The notes: generated by a model from the letters alone, not told the origin. A stretch of DNA of 60,120 nucleotides from Mycolicibacterium moriokaense (GCF_003347205.1 NZ_QQBJ01000032.1:1-60120); one strand, 5' to 3'. Shown: positions 7,013 to 17,495, numbered from the stretch's first letter. Numbers and translations are program-made.

Positions 7013-8350
7013 CTACTTGCGGCGACGCACCACCACGCGGCCGCCTTCCTTGGGCGTGTAGGCGATGCCGCGGTGGTGGATCTTCTCATCGGGCGCATCG
7101 TCGGTCTGGATGTCGAAGTGCTGCAAAATCGTTCGCAGCACGACATCCATCTCGGTATTGGCGAACGCGGCGCCGATACAGCGTCTGGTGCCGCCGCCGA
7201 ACGGCAGCCAGGCGAACGTCGGCGGCTTCTTGTCGACGAAGCGGTACGGGTCGAACCGCTGCGGGTCGGGGAACACCTCCGCGTTCTCGTGCAGGTCGGC
7301 GATGCTGACCAGGACGGTGCGGCCGTGCGGAATCTCCCAGTCACCGAGCTCGAAGTTCGGCGCCTTGACGTGGCGGCCCGCGAAGTCGATGACGGTGCGT
7401 GCCCGCTGCAACTCCAGGATCGTGGCCTGCCGCAGCTCGCTGCCGCCTTCGTCGACCTCCTTGACCAGCTTGGCGAGGATGTCCGGGTGGCGGCGCAGCC
7501 GCTCGAACGCCCAGCCGAGCGAGGACGCCGTGGTCTCGTGCCCGGCGCCCAGCAGCGTCAGCAGCTCGTCGGAGACATCCTGCCGTGACATCGCCGTTCC
7601 GTCCTCGTACGTGCTGCGCAGCAGCAGCGCCAGGATGTCGGAGCGTTCCTCGCGATTCGGGTCTGCCTCGGCCTTGTCGATCAGCGTGAACACCAGCCGG
7701 TCGAACCTGCGACGGAACTCCTCGAGCCGGCCCCACGGGCTGCGTCGCCCCGTCTTGAACGGCGGCTCGGGCAGCGTGGCCATCCGCGAACCCAGCTTCA
7801 CCCACGGCGGGATGATCTCGCGCAACTCGTCGAGTTCTGCGCCGTCGGCACCGAACACGGTCCGCAGGATCACGTTCAGCGTGATTCTGTTCATCGGCTC
7901 CAGCGTGCGAAACTCCTTGCCCTGCGGCCAATTCGCGCTCTCGCGCAGCGTCTCCTCTTCGATGACCTTCTCGTAGTTCTTGATGCTCTGGCCGTGAAAC
8001 GGCGGGGCCAGCAGCTTGCGCCGGTTGCGGTGCTCCTTGCCGTCGAGCGCGAACACCGATCCGGGCCCGAAGATCCTGCTGAGGTTGGGCTGCACGTTGA
8101 TCAGGTCTTCGGTGGGGGCCGTGAACACCGTCCGCACCAACGCGGGGTCGGAGACGATGACGGTGCGACCGAAGAACGGCACATTGATCTCGAAGACGCG
8201 ACCGAACCGGCCGGTGCCGTACTGCATCGTCTTGCGACGGAACGCGGCGAACGCGACGCCTTGGACGATCTTGGGCAGCCGTGGCGTTGGCGGGCGCTTC
8301 CCCCGGTGCGTCGTCGGGGTTTGCGTGTCGACGGTGGTCGTCTCGGACAT
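7013..8350 (-). CDS. cyp138: Cytochrome P450, CYP138-like
   Basis: A 445-residue soluble P450. Key sites are the I-helix oxygen-activation motif (LLGAGHETTASS), the K-helix ExxR in ELQR, and the haem loop FGGGTRRCIGAAFA with the proximal Cys near residue 391. Long segments (PPFHGQSIKNYE, LELQRARTVIDFAGR) match my memory of M. tuberculosis CYP138 (Rv0136), which is also divergent from a TetR gene and beside msrA. The start is ATG at 8350; an in-frame extension to 8449 would run through the operators. The physiological substrate of CYP138 is not established. The downstream thioesterase is in the same operon. Confidence 0.88.
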   Translation of the reverse strand: MSETTTVDTQTPTTHRGKRPPTPRLPKIVQGVAFAAFRRKTMQYGTGRFGRVFEINVPFFGRTVIVSDPALVRTVFTAPTEDLINVQPNLSRIFGPGSVFALDGKEHRNRRKLLAPPFHGQSIKNYEKVIEEETLRESANWPQGKEFRTLEPMNRITLNVILRTVFGADGAELDELREIIPPWVKLGSRMATLPEPPFKTGRRSPWGRLEEFRRRFDRLVFTLIDKAEADPNREERSDILALLLRSTYEDGTAMSRQDVSDELLTLLGAGHETTASSLGWAFERLRRHPDILAKLVKEVDEGGSELRQATILELQRARTVIDFAGRHVKAPNFELGDWEIPHGRTVLVSIADLHENAEVFPDPQRFDPYRFVDKKPPTFAWLPFGGGTRRCIGAAFANTEMDVVLRTILQHFDIQTDDAPDEKIHHRGIAYTPKEGGRVVVRRRK

Positions 8351-8375
8351 CAGAGCATCACTCCAGACCAGTCTG

Positions 8376-8393
8376 TGGTACCGCATCGTACCG
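8376..8393 (-). promoter_or_regulatory. TetR-type operator, copy 1
   Basis: On the minus strand this reads CGGTACGATGCGGTACCA, which differs from copy 2 (8410-8427) at only three of 18 positions. It is placed 26 bp from the P450 start, so a bound repressor would block the P450 promoter. The two copies face each other in the divergent intergenic region. Confidence 0.7.
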
Positions 8394-8409
8394 CGCTCGT
8401 TTTCCCAAA

Positions 8410-8427
8410 CGGTACTCTGCGGTACCG
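8410..8427 (+). promoter_or_regulatory. TetR-type operator, copy 2
   Basis: CGGTAC-TCTGCG-GTACCG is a perfect inverted repeat with 6-bp arms and a 6-bp spacer. It is the second copy of the site at 8376-8393, in the opposite orientation and nearer the TetR gene that starts at 8472. It is the likely autoregulatory site. Confidence 0.72.
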
Positions 8428-8471
8428 TGTTGTGACAAGCTTTCTTCACCTACTTCGGAAGGATTGAGGCC

Positions 8472-9084
8472 GTGACCGTGACCGACAGCCGGCAGCCCAC
8501 GGCCGCCGACCCCCCGGTCAGCCCGTTCCGGGTGCGCTTGCTCGACGGGCTCGACGCCTCGATCAGCGAGCGCGGCTACCGCGACACCACGGTCGCCGAC
8601 ATCGTTCGGCACGCCCGCACGTCAAAACGCACCTTCTACGGCGAGTTCTCCAGCAAGGAGAACTGTTTCATCGAGCTGCTGAGAACCAACAACGAGGCGA
8701 TGATCGAGCAGATCCGTGGCTCGGTCGATCCCGAAGCCGACTGGCGCCATCAGATTCGCCAAGCCGTCGACGCGTACGTCGAGCACATCGGATCGCGACC
8801 CGCCATCACGCTCACCTGGATCCGCGAGGCGCCCGCGCTCGGGGCTGTGGCGCAGCCGTTGCACCGCATGGCGATGAACAACTTCACGGACATGCTCGTC
8901 GATCTCAGCGGCAGCCCCGGCTTCCGGCGGGCCAACCTTGCGCCGATCACCAGGCAGCTGGCGTTGCTCATCGTGGGCGGATTGCGCGAGCTGACAGCGC
9001 TTTACGTCGAGGACGGCCAGGACGTGCACGAGATCACCGAGGCCGCGGTGACGGCGTCCACCGCGATTCTCGGCATGGGCAAAG

Positions 9085-9092
<8 letters not shown>
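8472..9092 (+). CDS. TetR-family repressor of the P450 operon
   Basis: A 206-residue TetR regulator. The helix-turn-helix lies near residues 22-60, with TTVADIVRHARTSKRTFYGEFSSKENCF as the recognition region (site described, residues 39-66). The rest is a helical ligand-binding domain. It starts with GTG at 8472 and is divergent from the CYP138-like gene, the same arrangement as Rv0135c/Rv0136. The two CGGTAC-type inverted repeats in the 121-bp gap are the obvious binding sites. The likely inducer is the P450 substrate or product, which is not known. Confidence 0.88.
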
Positions 9093-10379
<1,287 letters not shown>

Positions 10380-10392
10380 CCTTCGCAGCCGC

Positions 10393-11472
10393 TCAGCGGC
10401 CGCTGGTCGCGCACTCGCAGTCGAAGTCACCCTCCAGCCCACGCGGCAGGTCCGCGCCGCGGAAGATGCCGTTGGCGGGCGTGGTCCGCGACAACGCGTC
10501 GGCGGCCAGGATCATCGCCCCGCCCGTCCAGGTGGTGCGCTCCTCCGGCCATCGCTTGCCGTCGGCGAAGACCAGGCCGGTCCAGTAGGAGCCGTCCTCC
10601 TCGCGCAGGTGATGCATGGCGGCGAACTGCTCGTGTGCCCGCGATGTCTGGCCGATGGCGTCCAAAGCCATTACCAGCTCACAGGTTTCGGCCCCGGTCA
10701 CCCACGGCCGGTCGTCGACGCATCGAATCCCGAGGCCCGGCACCACGAAGTCGTCCCACCGCTCGTCGATGCGGGACCTGGCCGCCGTGCCGCGCAGCGC
10801 ACCGCCGAGCACCGGGTAGTACCACTCCATCGACCAGCGGTCCTTGCAGACGAACAGGTCGCTGTGATGAGCGATCGCGTGACCCAGTTGGCCAACCGCG
10901 ACCTCCCACTCCGGCTGCGGGTCGTCGAAGTAGTCGGCCAGCGCCAGCGCGCAGCGCAAGCTGTGATAGATACTGGCGCAACCGGTCAGCAGCGCGTCCG
11001 GCTCGAGCCCGGAGTCGCTTCTGGCCCAGACGATCTCGCCGCTCGGGCGCTGCATGTCGATGACGAAGTCGACGGCCTTGCTGACCACGGGCCACATGTC
11101 CGCGGCGAAGCGCCGGTCGTCGGTGCAGAGCACATGGTGCCACACTCCGGTCGCGATGTAGGCGCAGAAGTTGCTGTCGCTGTTGCCATCTTCGACGACG
11201 CCGTTACGCAACTGGATCGGCCACGAACCGTCCGCCCGTTGCGCGATCCGACACCAATCGAACGCCGCGCGTGCGGGTTCCAACAAGCCGGCAGCCGTCA
11301 GCGCCATCGCGTTCTCGACGTGGTCCCACGGGTCGGTGTGCCCGCCCACCGACCACGGGATGGCGCCCGAGGCCTCCTGGGTGTCGGCGATCGACTGGGC
11401 CGTCTGCCTGCATTGCGCGGGGGTCAGCGCGCCGGAGACGAACGGGACGCCAGAACTGTCAACTCGCCGCAC
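10393..11472 (-). CDS. Alpha-alpha-toroid protein (prenyltransferase/terpenoid-cyclase-like)
   Basis: A 359-residue protein with alpha/alpha-toroid repeats, usually annotated as prenyltransferase or squalene-cyclase-like. Repeated motifs built on GSW/GxxxW are visible: ADGSWPIQL, EDGSYWTGLV and SGAIPWSVGGHTDPWDHVENAMAL (near residues 35-58). It lacks the DCTAE and DxDD motifs of true squalene-hopene cyclases, so cyclase activity is doubtful. The same fold serves glycoside hydrolases, and TDPWDHVENAMA would also suit a sugar-binding site. It starts with GTG at 11472, overlapping the end of the upstream methyltransferase gene by 14 bases, and is the last gene of the glycosyltransferase operon. 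Confidence 0.7.
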   Translation of the reverse strand: MRRVDSSGVPFVSGALTPAQCRQTAQSIADTQEASGAIPWSVGGHTDPWDHVENAMALTAAGLLEPARAAFDWCRIAQRADGSWPIQLRNGVVEDGNSDSNFCAYIATGVWHHVLCTDDRRFAADMWPVVSKAVDFVIDMQRPSGEIVWARSDSGLEPDALLTGCASIYHSLRCALALADYFDDPQPEWEVAVGQLGHAIAHHSDLFVCKDRWSMEWYYPVLGGALRGTAARSRIDERWDDFVVPGLGIRCVDDRPWVTGAETCELVMALDAIGQTSRAHEQFAAMHHLREEDGSYWTGLVFADGKRWPEERTTWTGGAMILAADALSRTTPANGIFRGADLPRGLEGDFDCECATSGR

Positions 11473-12190
11473 CGGCCACCCCCGGCTTACGGAAGTACAG
11501 CGCCACGCTCTTGCCGATCAACGGGTTGAGCAGCGACTCGGCGGTGCGCGTCAGCCACGGCCGGCTCATCATGTCCCAGACCAGCAGCCTGTGGTACGCG
11601 ACCACCGCGGGATGATCCGACTTCGACGTTCCGACAGCGCATTTCAGCCACCAGAACGGTGAGTGCAGCGCGTGCGCGTGATGCGTGTGGGTCAACCGCA
11701 GCCCGTGGGCGAGCACCTTGTCACGCAGTTCGTCGGCGCGGTAGATCCTGATGTGGCCGCCCTCGTTCGCGTGGTACTCGTCCGACAGCGCCCAGCACAC
11801 CCGCTCGGGCAGCCACCGCGGCACCGTGATCGCCAACGCGCCGCCGGGCTTGAGCACCCGCACCAGTTCCGCGATCGCCCGGTCGTCTTCGGGGACGTGT
11901 TCCAGAATCTCGGAGGCGATCACGCAGTCGAATGTGCCGTCGCCGTAGGGCAAGTCGAGCGCATCGCCCTTGACCGCCTCGGCGACCGCCGACGGCGGCA
12001 CCTCGCCCTGGTCCTTCATCGCCTGCAGGATCTCGTCGACGTCGTTCAGGTCGGACGCATTCTGGTCGAACGCCACGACATCGGCGCCGCGCCGGAAGGC
12101 CTCGAACGAATGCCTGCCCGCGCCACAGCCGACGTCGATCACCTTGGTGCCTGCGCCGACCCCCAGTCGGTTGTAGTCGACGGTCAGCAC
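11459..12190 (-). CDS. Class I SAM-dependent methyltransferase (UbiE/Methyltransf_11 type)
   Basis: A 243-residue methyltransferase. The SAM motif is VIDVGCGAGRHSFEAFRRG (residues about 17-35), with the acidic loop AFDQNASDL, post-I region GDALDLPYGDGTFDCVIASEILEHV and a final VLKPGGALAITVPR (each a classic class I element). It starts with GTG at 12190, overlapping the glycosyltransferase stop by seven bases, and overlaps the next gene by 14, so three genes are translationally coupled. M. tuberculosis has a similar methyltransferase-glycosyltransferase pairing (Rv0224c/Rv0225). The likely substrate is a sugar or lipid-linked sugar made by its neighbour. Confidence 0.87.
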   Translation of the reverse strand: MLTVDYNRLGVGAGTKVIDVGCGAGRHSFEAFRRGADVVAFDQNASDLNDVDEILQAMKDQGEVPPSAVAEAVKGDALDLPYGDGTFDCVIASEILEHVPEDDRAIAELVRVLKPGGALAITVPRWLPERVCWALSDEYHANEGGHIRIYRADELRDKVLAHGLRLTHTHHAHALHSPFWWLKCAVGTSKSDHPAVVAYHRLLVWDMMSRPWLTRTAESLLNPLIGKSVALYFRKPGVAGAAS

Positions 12191-13419
12191 GCGCCCACCC
12201 TGGCCCTGGCCATCTCGTACACCGCGACCGTCTGCGCGGCAACCGATTCCCAGCTGAACACGTCGAGCGCGCGCCGGCGTCCGTTCGCGCCGAGGCGGCG
12301 CAGTTCCAGCGGTGAGTCGAGCAGTTCGCCCAGCACTCTGGTCAGCTCGTCGACATCGGCCGGCGTGACCAACCGCGCGCATTCGCCGTCGGCGCCGACC
12401 ACCTCGGGCAGCGCCCCGGCCCTGCTGGCCACGATCGGGGTACCGCTGGCCATCGCCTCCACTGCGGGCAGCGAGAAACCTTCGTAAAGCGAAGGGATGC
12501 AGGCGACTTCGGCGGAGGCCAGCAGGCTGGCCAGCTCCGCGTCCGACAGGCCGCTGGAGCTGTGCACGATGTCGGAGATGCCCAGCTCGGCGATCAGCTT
12601 CTCGGTCGGCCCGTTGGGTTCGAGCTTGGCCACCAGCTGCAGTTCGAGGTCGCGCTCGACTCGCAGCCGGGCGACCGCGTGCAGCAGATGACTCACGCCC
12701 TTGAGCGGAACGTCGGCGCTGGCGATCGCGATGATCCGGTTGCGCACCCGCTCGTCGGCGGGTTTGAACAGCGACGTGTCCACGCCGAGCGGAACGACGT
12801 GCAGTTGGTCGGACGACACGGCGAAGTCCTCGGCGATGTCGGCGGCCGACGTCGAGGACACGGTCAGCAGTTCCGGGATCCGGCGGGCGACGTCCTTCTG
12901 CATCTCCGCGAAGCCGTACCACCGGCGTACCAGCGGCTTGCGCCACCAGCGCGCCGCGGCGACGTCGAGCACGCGGTCGCGGGTGATCGGGTGATGCACC
13001 GTCGCGACCACGGGCAGACCCGACTCGGCGATCTTGAGCAGGCCGGTGCCCAGGCACTGGTTGTCGTGCACGACGTCGAAGTCCGCCAGCCGTTCGGCGA
13101 GCACCCGCGCGGCGCGCAGACTGAATGTCCTGGGCTCCGGGAAGCCCGCCGTCCAGGTGGTCAGCAGCTCGAGCAGGTCGATGCGGGTCTTGATCTCGTT
13201 CGGCCAGGGGACGCGGAAGGGGTCGGGCTCCCGGTAGAGGTCCAGGCTGGGCACCTTGGTCAGCACCACGCGCGGGTCGAGCCCGTCGGGGTAGGGCTGG
13301 CCGGAGAACACCTCGACGTCGTGTCCGAGTTCGACGAGCCCGCGGCTCAAATGGCGGACGTAGACGCCTTGCCCACCGCAGTGCGTCTTGCTCCGATAGG
13401 ACAGCAGGGCAACACGCAT
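12184..13419 (-). CDS. GT4-family glycosyltransferase
   Basis: A 411-residue GT-B fold retaining glycosyltransferase of family GT4. The N-terminal acceptor domain has THCGGQGVYVRHLSRGLVELGH with the glycine-rich loop. The C-terminal nucleotide-sugar domain has the E-x7-E signature in PSLYEGFSLPAVEAMASGTPIVAS (E then E, near residues 319-327). Substrates are not predictable. No signal peptide or membrane span is seen, so it acts at the inner face of the membrane. The start ATG at 13419 is the first of a three-gene operon with overlapping ends. A TATAGT -10 element and the GGACANNTGTCC operator lie about 85-105 bp upstream. Confidence 0.88.
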   Translation of the reverse strand: MRVALLSYRSKTHCGGQGVYVRHLSRGLVELGHDVEVFSGQPYPDGLDPRVVLTKVPSLDLYREPDPFRVPWPNEIKTRIDLLELLTTWTAGFPEPRTFSLRAARVLAERLADFDVVHDNQCLGTGLLKIAESGLPVVATVHHPITRDRVLDVAAARWWRKPLVRRWYGFAEMQKDVARRIPELLTVSSTSAADIAEDFAVSSDQLHVVPLGVDTSLFKPADERVRNRIIAIASADVPLKGVSHLLHAVARLRVERDLELQLVAKLEPNGPTEKLIAELGISDIVHSSSGLSDAELASLLASAEVACIPSLYEGFSLPAVEAMASGTPIVASRAGALPEVVGADGECARLVTPADVDELTRVLGELLDSPLELRRLGANGRRRALDVFSWESVAAQTVAVYEMARARVGAC

Positions 13420-13502
13420 ACTCAGTTCACTCCGGATTTCAGGGCCGCCGAGATACGGCCTGGTTACCCCTGTGACCTGCGGTCGGAGTCGACGGCAGGC
13501 CA

Positions 13503-13524
13503 CTGGACATGTGTCCAGACTATA
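13503..13524 (-). promoter_or_regulatory. Promoter with overlapping operator for the glycosyltransferase operon
   Basis: On the minus strand a -10 hexamer TATAGT (13524-13519) is followed directly by CTGGACA-CA-TGTCCAG (13518-13503), an inverted repeat with 7-bp arms. The repeat would cover the transcription start. Its GGACANNTGTCC core matches the palindrome at the TetR gene start (9648-9661). Confidence 0.65.
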
Positions 13525-13602
13525 GTTTGACCGGCTATCTGACGCAACGCGGCCACCCTGCCTGACTACCACAGTCGCGCCTCATCGTCGCGCCCAGCGA
13601 CC

Positions 13603-13857
13603 TCGACCACGAAATGGCTGATGGCCTACGCGCCCGACAAGACCGCGACCTACGTCGGCATCGAACGGATCAAGGGCACGGTCGGCGGCAAGCGCGGCAG
13701 CCTGGTGCTGCTGCACGACGGCACGTTCGAAGGCGGTGCGGCCACCGCGACCGTTCGGGTGGTCTCGGGCACCGACGAGTTGGCCGGCGTATCCGGCGAC
13801 GGGAAATTCCGCGCCGACCCGGCCGGCACGCTGAACCTGGACCTCGACGGGGTCTGA
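13603..13857 (+). pseudogene. 5'-truncated DUF3224 gene
   Basis: About 84 codons encode the second half of a DUF3224 protein: the segment from KWLMAYAP through TATYVGIERIKGTVGG and LHDGTFEGGAATATV to the stop at 13855-13857. Intact family members are about 125-135 residues long, and the N-terminal half is missing here; upstream sequence in the frame shows no family similarity. An ATG at 13621 could still give a 78-residue product, but no ribosome site precedes it. I read this as a decayed remnant. Confidence 0.65.
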
Positions 13858-13877
13858 AACGGCGCTAGGGCCCGGCG

Positions 13878-14333
13878 CTAGGGCGGTGGAAAGCCGCCTG
13901 TGGCGATCGGACCCCACCGGGTCGGGGTGATCCGGATCAGGCACTTGCCCTGGTCCACCATCGCCTGCCGGTACTCATCCCAGTCGGGATGTTCGCCCGA
14001 TATCGCCCGGAAGTAGTCCACCAGCGGTTCGACCGCCTCGGGCAACTGGATCACCTCGGCGTCTCCGTCGACGTGGACGTAGGGCCCGTTGAAGTCCTCC
14101 GACAGCACGGTCACGCTGGCGCGGGGGGTGCGCCGGATGTTGGCCGATTTGGCCCGCTGCGGGTAGCTGGCGATCACGATGTGGCCGCCGTCGTCGACGC
14201 CGGCGCTCACCGGCGAGCTCTGAAGCGACCCATCGGCACGAAAAGTGGTGAGCACCATTTGATGTCGCGGACGGATGAACTCGAGCAGTTCGGCTAGGCC
14301 GACGACGTCGGCGGTCGCGTATTTCCTGGCCAC
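13878..14333 (-). CDS. PPOX-class F420-dependent oxidoreductase-like protein
   Basis: A 151-residue split-barrel flavin/F420-binding protein of the pyridoxamine-phosphate-oxidase superfamily. Typical features are HQMVLTTFRADGSLQSSPV near the N-terminus, the IVIASYPQRAKSANIRRTPRASVTVL region that contacts the cofactor, and a C-terminal RITPTRWG. Such mycobacterial proteins use F420H2 to reduce diverse substrates, and some act on biliverdin or aflatoxin. The start is GTG at 14333. It stands alone on the minus strand, convergent with the DUF3224 remnant and divergent from the kinase gene. Confidence 0.85.
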   Translation of the reverse strand: MARKYATADVVGLAELLEFIRPRHQMVLTTFRADGSLQSSPVSAGVDDGGHIVIASYPQRAKSANIRRTPRASVTVLSEDFNGPYVHVDGDAEVIQLPEAVEPLVDYFRAISGEHPDWDEYRQAMVDQGKCLIRITPTRWGPIATGGFPPP

Positions 14334-14406
14334 CAGGCCACCCTAGCGACGGTGCCGGATTGACCCCGGCGACGACTGCGAATCCCCTGCTCTCGGGGTA
14401 TTTGCT

Positions 14407-14420
14407 CGGTACCGTTACCG
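14407..14420. promoter_or_regulatory. Short inverted repeat upstream of the kinase gene
   Basis: CGGTA-CCGT-TACCG sits 43 bp before the kinase ATG (14463), in a comparatively AT-rich stretch that also has a ribosome site GCGGAGG at 14444-14450. It could be an operator or promoter element. The evidence is position and symmetry only. Confidence 0.3.
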
Positions 14421-14462
14421 ATTACGGATCATCGATATCCCAAGCGGAGGACGATCGACACC

Positions 14463-17400
14463 ATGGCGGGAGAACCCACGGGGGGCGCCTCAGCCGCTCG
14501 GCAGGGCGGGCTTGCGGCCGAGTTGGCGGCCGCCGGGTTCACAGAGGCCGTCGAGGTCGGCCGAGGCGGCGGCGGCATCGTCTTCCGCTGCAACCAGACT
14601 TCTCTGGGACGCAGGGTCGCCATCAAGCTGCTCGCCTCCGACATCGATGACGACGACCGGGAACGCTTCCTGCGTGAGGGTTACGCGATGGGTGCGCTGT
14701 CCGGCCACCCGAACATCGCGAACATTCTGCAGGTCGGTGTCACCGAGAGCAACCGGCCGTTCATCGTAATGCCTTTGAGCGCAATGGGTTCCCTCGCCGA
14801 TCGCATCCGCCGGGAGGGTCGGGTGTCGTGGCCCGACTCGTTGCGCATCGGGGTGAAGCTCTGCGGGGCGCTGGAAACCGCGCACCGGACCGGCACCCTG
14901 CACCGCGACATCAAACCCGCGAACGTCCTCATCAACGACTACGGCGAGCCGCAACTGAGCGACTTCGGCACGGCGCGCATCACGGGTGGGTACAAGACGG
15001 TGACCGGATTCTTCACCGGCACGCTGTCCTACACCGCGCCGGAGGTGCTCGCGGGCAACTCTCCGACCGTCGCAGCCGACGTGTACTCCTTGGGCGCAAC
15101 GATTTACGCGTTGATCGCCGGCAGTCCGCCCCATGAGCGCAAGGCCGACGAGGACCTGATCGCGCACTACATGCGCATTACCTCGACGCCGGTGCCCGAC
15201 CTGCGTTTGCAGGGCATCCCCGCCGACGTGTGCGCCACCATCGAGAAGGCGCTGTCGCAGGATCCGGCCGACCGGCAGGCGTCCGCCGAAGAACTCGGTC
15301 GCGAACTGCAGTTGGCCCAGCGCCACAACGGGCTGACGCCCGACCAGATGGCTCTGAGCGAAGCTCCTGGTCACCTCGAGCACGCGGCGGGCACCGGCGG
15401 CGCGGGCGGCACACAGTCGATACCGCCGTCGCAGACGCCGGGCCGCGGCGGGGCGATCGAGGACAGTTCCGTCCCCTCCGGCGGTGCGTCGGGGTCGATG
15501 CCGGTTCCGGATCCCCGGATGTTCGCCCACACCGCATCGGTCAGCCAGTCCAGCCTGCCGTGGCAGGTTGCCCAGCCCGATCCCGTGACCACCGTCGTGC
15601 CGCCGAACAAGAACGGCAATCGGAAGAAGATCCTGATCGCGTCCGCGGCGGTGGCGGCCGTGCTGCTGCTGGTGGCGGGCGGCGTCTACTGGATCACCTC
15701 CCGCGGCGGCGGAAACAGCCAGGCCCCCAGCCCGACTCGGCCGACCGCGGAGACGCAGGCCGGTTGGCAGACGATCGCCGACGCCAGGGTCGCCCGCGAC
15801 GCCGTGGCGGCGACCCAGTCCGACGGCACCATCTGGGTGTTCGGCGGCATGGACGCCGAAGGCCGGGTCAGCGGCAGGCATGAAGGCTACGACCCCGCCA
15901 TCGACAGCTGGAAGAGCGGTGAGGACCTGCCCGTTCCGGTCCAGCACGCGATGGCGGTGACGTGGCAGGACACCCCCGTGGTGCTGGGTGGCTGGCGAAC
16001 CGAGGGCACCAACTCCAAGGTCGCGACCGACCAGGTGTGGCGGGTGGTCAACGGTCGCTGGACGCCGTTGCCGCCCCTGCTCCAGCCCAGGGCGGCAGCA
16101 GCGGCGGCCGTCGTCGGCGACCGCCTGGTGGTCACGGGCGGGGTGGGCGCCGCCGGCGACCTGCTGAACACCACCGAGATCTTCGACGGCACGTCCTGGA
16201 AACTCGGTGCGCCTCTGCCCACCCCGCGACAGATGCTGGGCGCGGCATCCGACGGCAAGCTGGTCTACGCGCTGGGCGGCTCGAACGGGACGGCGGACGT
16301 GGCGACCGTCGAGACCTACGACCCGGCCGCGGACACCTGGTCGAGCCTGCCCGAGCTACCCGGGCGGCGCAGCGACTTCGGCGTGGCGATCGCGGACGGC
16401 CGGCTGGTGGTGGTGGGCGGCATGTCGCAGGGCCAGCCGCTGAAGAGCGTGGTCGCGCTCGATCTCGCCTCGCAATCGTGGAATGGGTTGCCGGACTTGG
16501 CAACTGCGCGCCATGGCATGGCGGTGGCGGGGGTCGGCAAGACCATCTATTCGATCGGAGGGGCCAACGCCGCGGGCGATGCGCAGATCACCGCGTCGGC
16601 GGAGTCGCTGAAGCTCGCCCCGCGTAAACCGCAGCCGGCCTCCGAATGGCGCACGCTGCCCGACGCGCCCACCGAGCGGTTGATGACGGCGTGGACCGTG
16701 CTGGGCGACGAGATCTGGATCGCGGGCGGCATGCGCCACGGCGAGACGCTGACGACGGTGGAGAGCTACAACACCAAGACGGGGGTCTGGCAGACGCAGC
16801 CGTCGCTGCCGATCCCCCTCAACCACGCGACCGCAGCGACCTATCGAGGTCAGATGGTGGTCATCGGCGGCGCCACCGACGAGATCGCCAAGGCCTCGGA
16901 CAAGGTGTTCGCCCTCCGCGACGGGCAGTGGGCGGAGCTTCCCGCCCTGAAGCACGCCCGCGCGGCCGGCGCGGCCGCCGTCGTCAACGACAAGCTCGTC
17001 GTCGTCGGGGGGCAGAACGACAAGCAGTTGGTCAAGCAGACCGAGGTGTTCGACGGCAAGTCCTGGTCCGACGCCGCCGACATGCCGACGCCCCGCGAGC
17101 ACCTGGCGGCGGTGTCGGACGGCGTCTACGTCTACACCATCGGCGGACGGTTCCTCAGCGCCGACGAGAACTCGGCCGCCTTCGAGCGGTTCGACCCGGA
17201 ATCCGGCAACTGGGAAGCGCTTCCGGACATGCCGACCGCGCGGGGAAGCTACGGCGCCGCCTACATCGACGGCCGGATCGTGGTGGTCGGTGGCGAGGAG
17301 CCGACCCGCGTGCTGGACACCGTCGAGATGTATGACATCGCCACCCGCAAGTGGTCCACGCTGGCCCCGATCAACACGCCGGTGCACGGCGAGGCGGTGG

Positions 17401-17495
17401 CGGCGGTCGGCTCGACGGTCTACGTGATCGGCGGTGCGGACCGGCCCACGCACGAGGGCCCCATCGCGGCGGTCGAGGCGCTGGACTTCACTTAG
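14463..17495 (+). CDS. Transmembrane Ser/Thr kinase with twelve Kelch repeats
   Basis: A 1010-residue receptor-type Hanks kinase. The cytosolic kinase domain (residues about 24-285) has the Gly loop GRGGGG (33-38), ATP-binding Lys55 in VAIK, the catalytic HRDIKPAN (Asp149), DFG 167-169 and APE 192-194. A Pro/Gly/Ser-rich linker leads to one membrane span (about 390-412). The extracellular part contains twelve Kelch motifs with paired glycines (VFGG, VLGG, VTGG, ALGG, VVGG, SIGG, then IAGG, VIGG, VVGG, TIGG, VVGG, VIGG). This suggests two six-bladed propellers (about 430-720 and 722-1010). Known mycobacterial sensor domains are PASTA or NHL types, so Kelch is unusual. The FHA-HTH protein encoded convergently next door is a natural phospho-partner. 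Confidence 0.9.
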   Translation: MAGEPTGGASAARQGGLAAELAAAGFTEAVEVGRGGGGIVFRCNQTSLGRRVAIKLLASDIDDDDRERFLREGYAMGALSGHPNIANILQVGVTESNRPFIVMPLSAMGSLADRIRREGRVSWPDSLRIGVKLCGALETAHRTGTLHRDIKPANVLINDYGEPQLSDFGTARITGGYKTVTGFFTGTLSYTAPEVLAGNSPTVAADVYSLGATIYALIAGSPPHERKADEDLIAHYMRITSTPVPDLRLQGIPADVCATIEKALSQDPADRQASAEELGRELQLAQRHNGLTPDQMALSEAPGHLEHAAGTGGAGGTQSIPPSQTPGRGGAIEDSSVPSGGASGSMPVPDPRMFAHTASVSQSSLPWQVAQPDPVTTVVPPNKNGNRKKILIASAAVAAVLLLVAGGVYWITSRGGGNSQAPSPTRPTAETQAGWQTIADARVARDAVAATQSDGTIWVFGGMDAEGRVSGRHEGYDPAIDSWKSGEDLPVPVQHAMAVTWQDTPVVLGGWRTEGTNSKVATDQVWRVVNGRWTPLPPLLQPRAAAAAAVVGDRLVVTGGVGAAGDLLNTTEIFDGTSWKLGAPLPTPRQMLGAASDGKLVYALGGSNGTADVATVETYDPAADTWSSLPELPGRRSDFGVAIADGRLVVVGGMSQGQPLKSVVALDLASQSWNGLPDLATARHGMAVAGVGKTIYSIGGANAAGDAQITASAESLKLAPRKPQPASEWRTLPDAPTERLMTAWTVLGDEIWIAGGMRHGETLTTVESYNTKTGVWQTQPSLPIPLNHATAATYRGQMVVIGGATDEIAKASDKVFALRDGQWAELPALKHARAAGAAAVVNDKLVVVGGQNDKQLVKQTEVFDGKSWSDAADMPTPREHLAAVSDGVYVYTIGGRFLSADENSAAFERFDPESGNWEALPDMPTARGSYGAAYIDGRIVVVGGEEPTRVLDTVEMYDIATRKWSTLAPINTPVHGEAVAAVGSTVYVIGGADRPTHEGPIAAVEALDFT

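Noticed and set aside
11459-13057. A 532-codon frame including the methyltransferase
   Set aside because: The N-terminal 290 codons are the shadow of the glycosyltransferase; the methyltransferase starts at 12190.
13603-13857. Functional short DUF3224 protein starting at 13621
   Set aside because: The N-terminal half of the domain is missing and no ribosome site precedes the ATG, so it is listed as a pseudogene.
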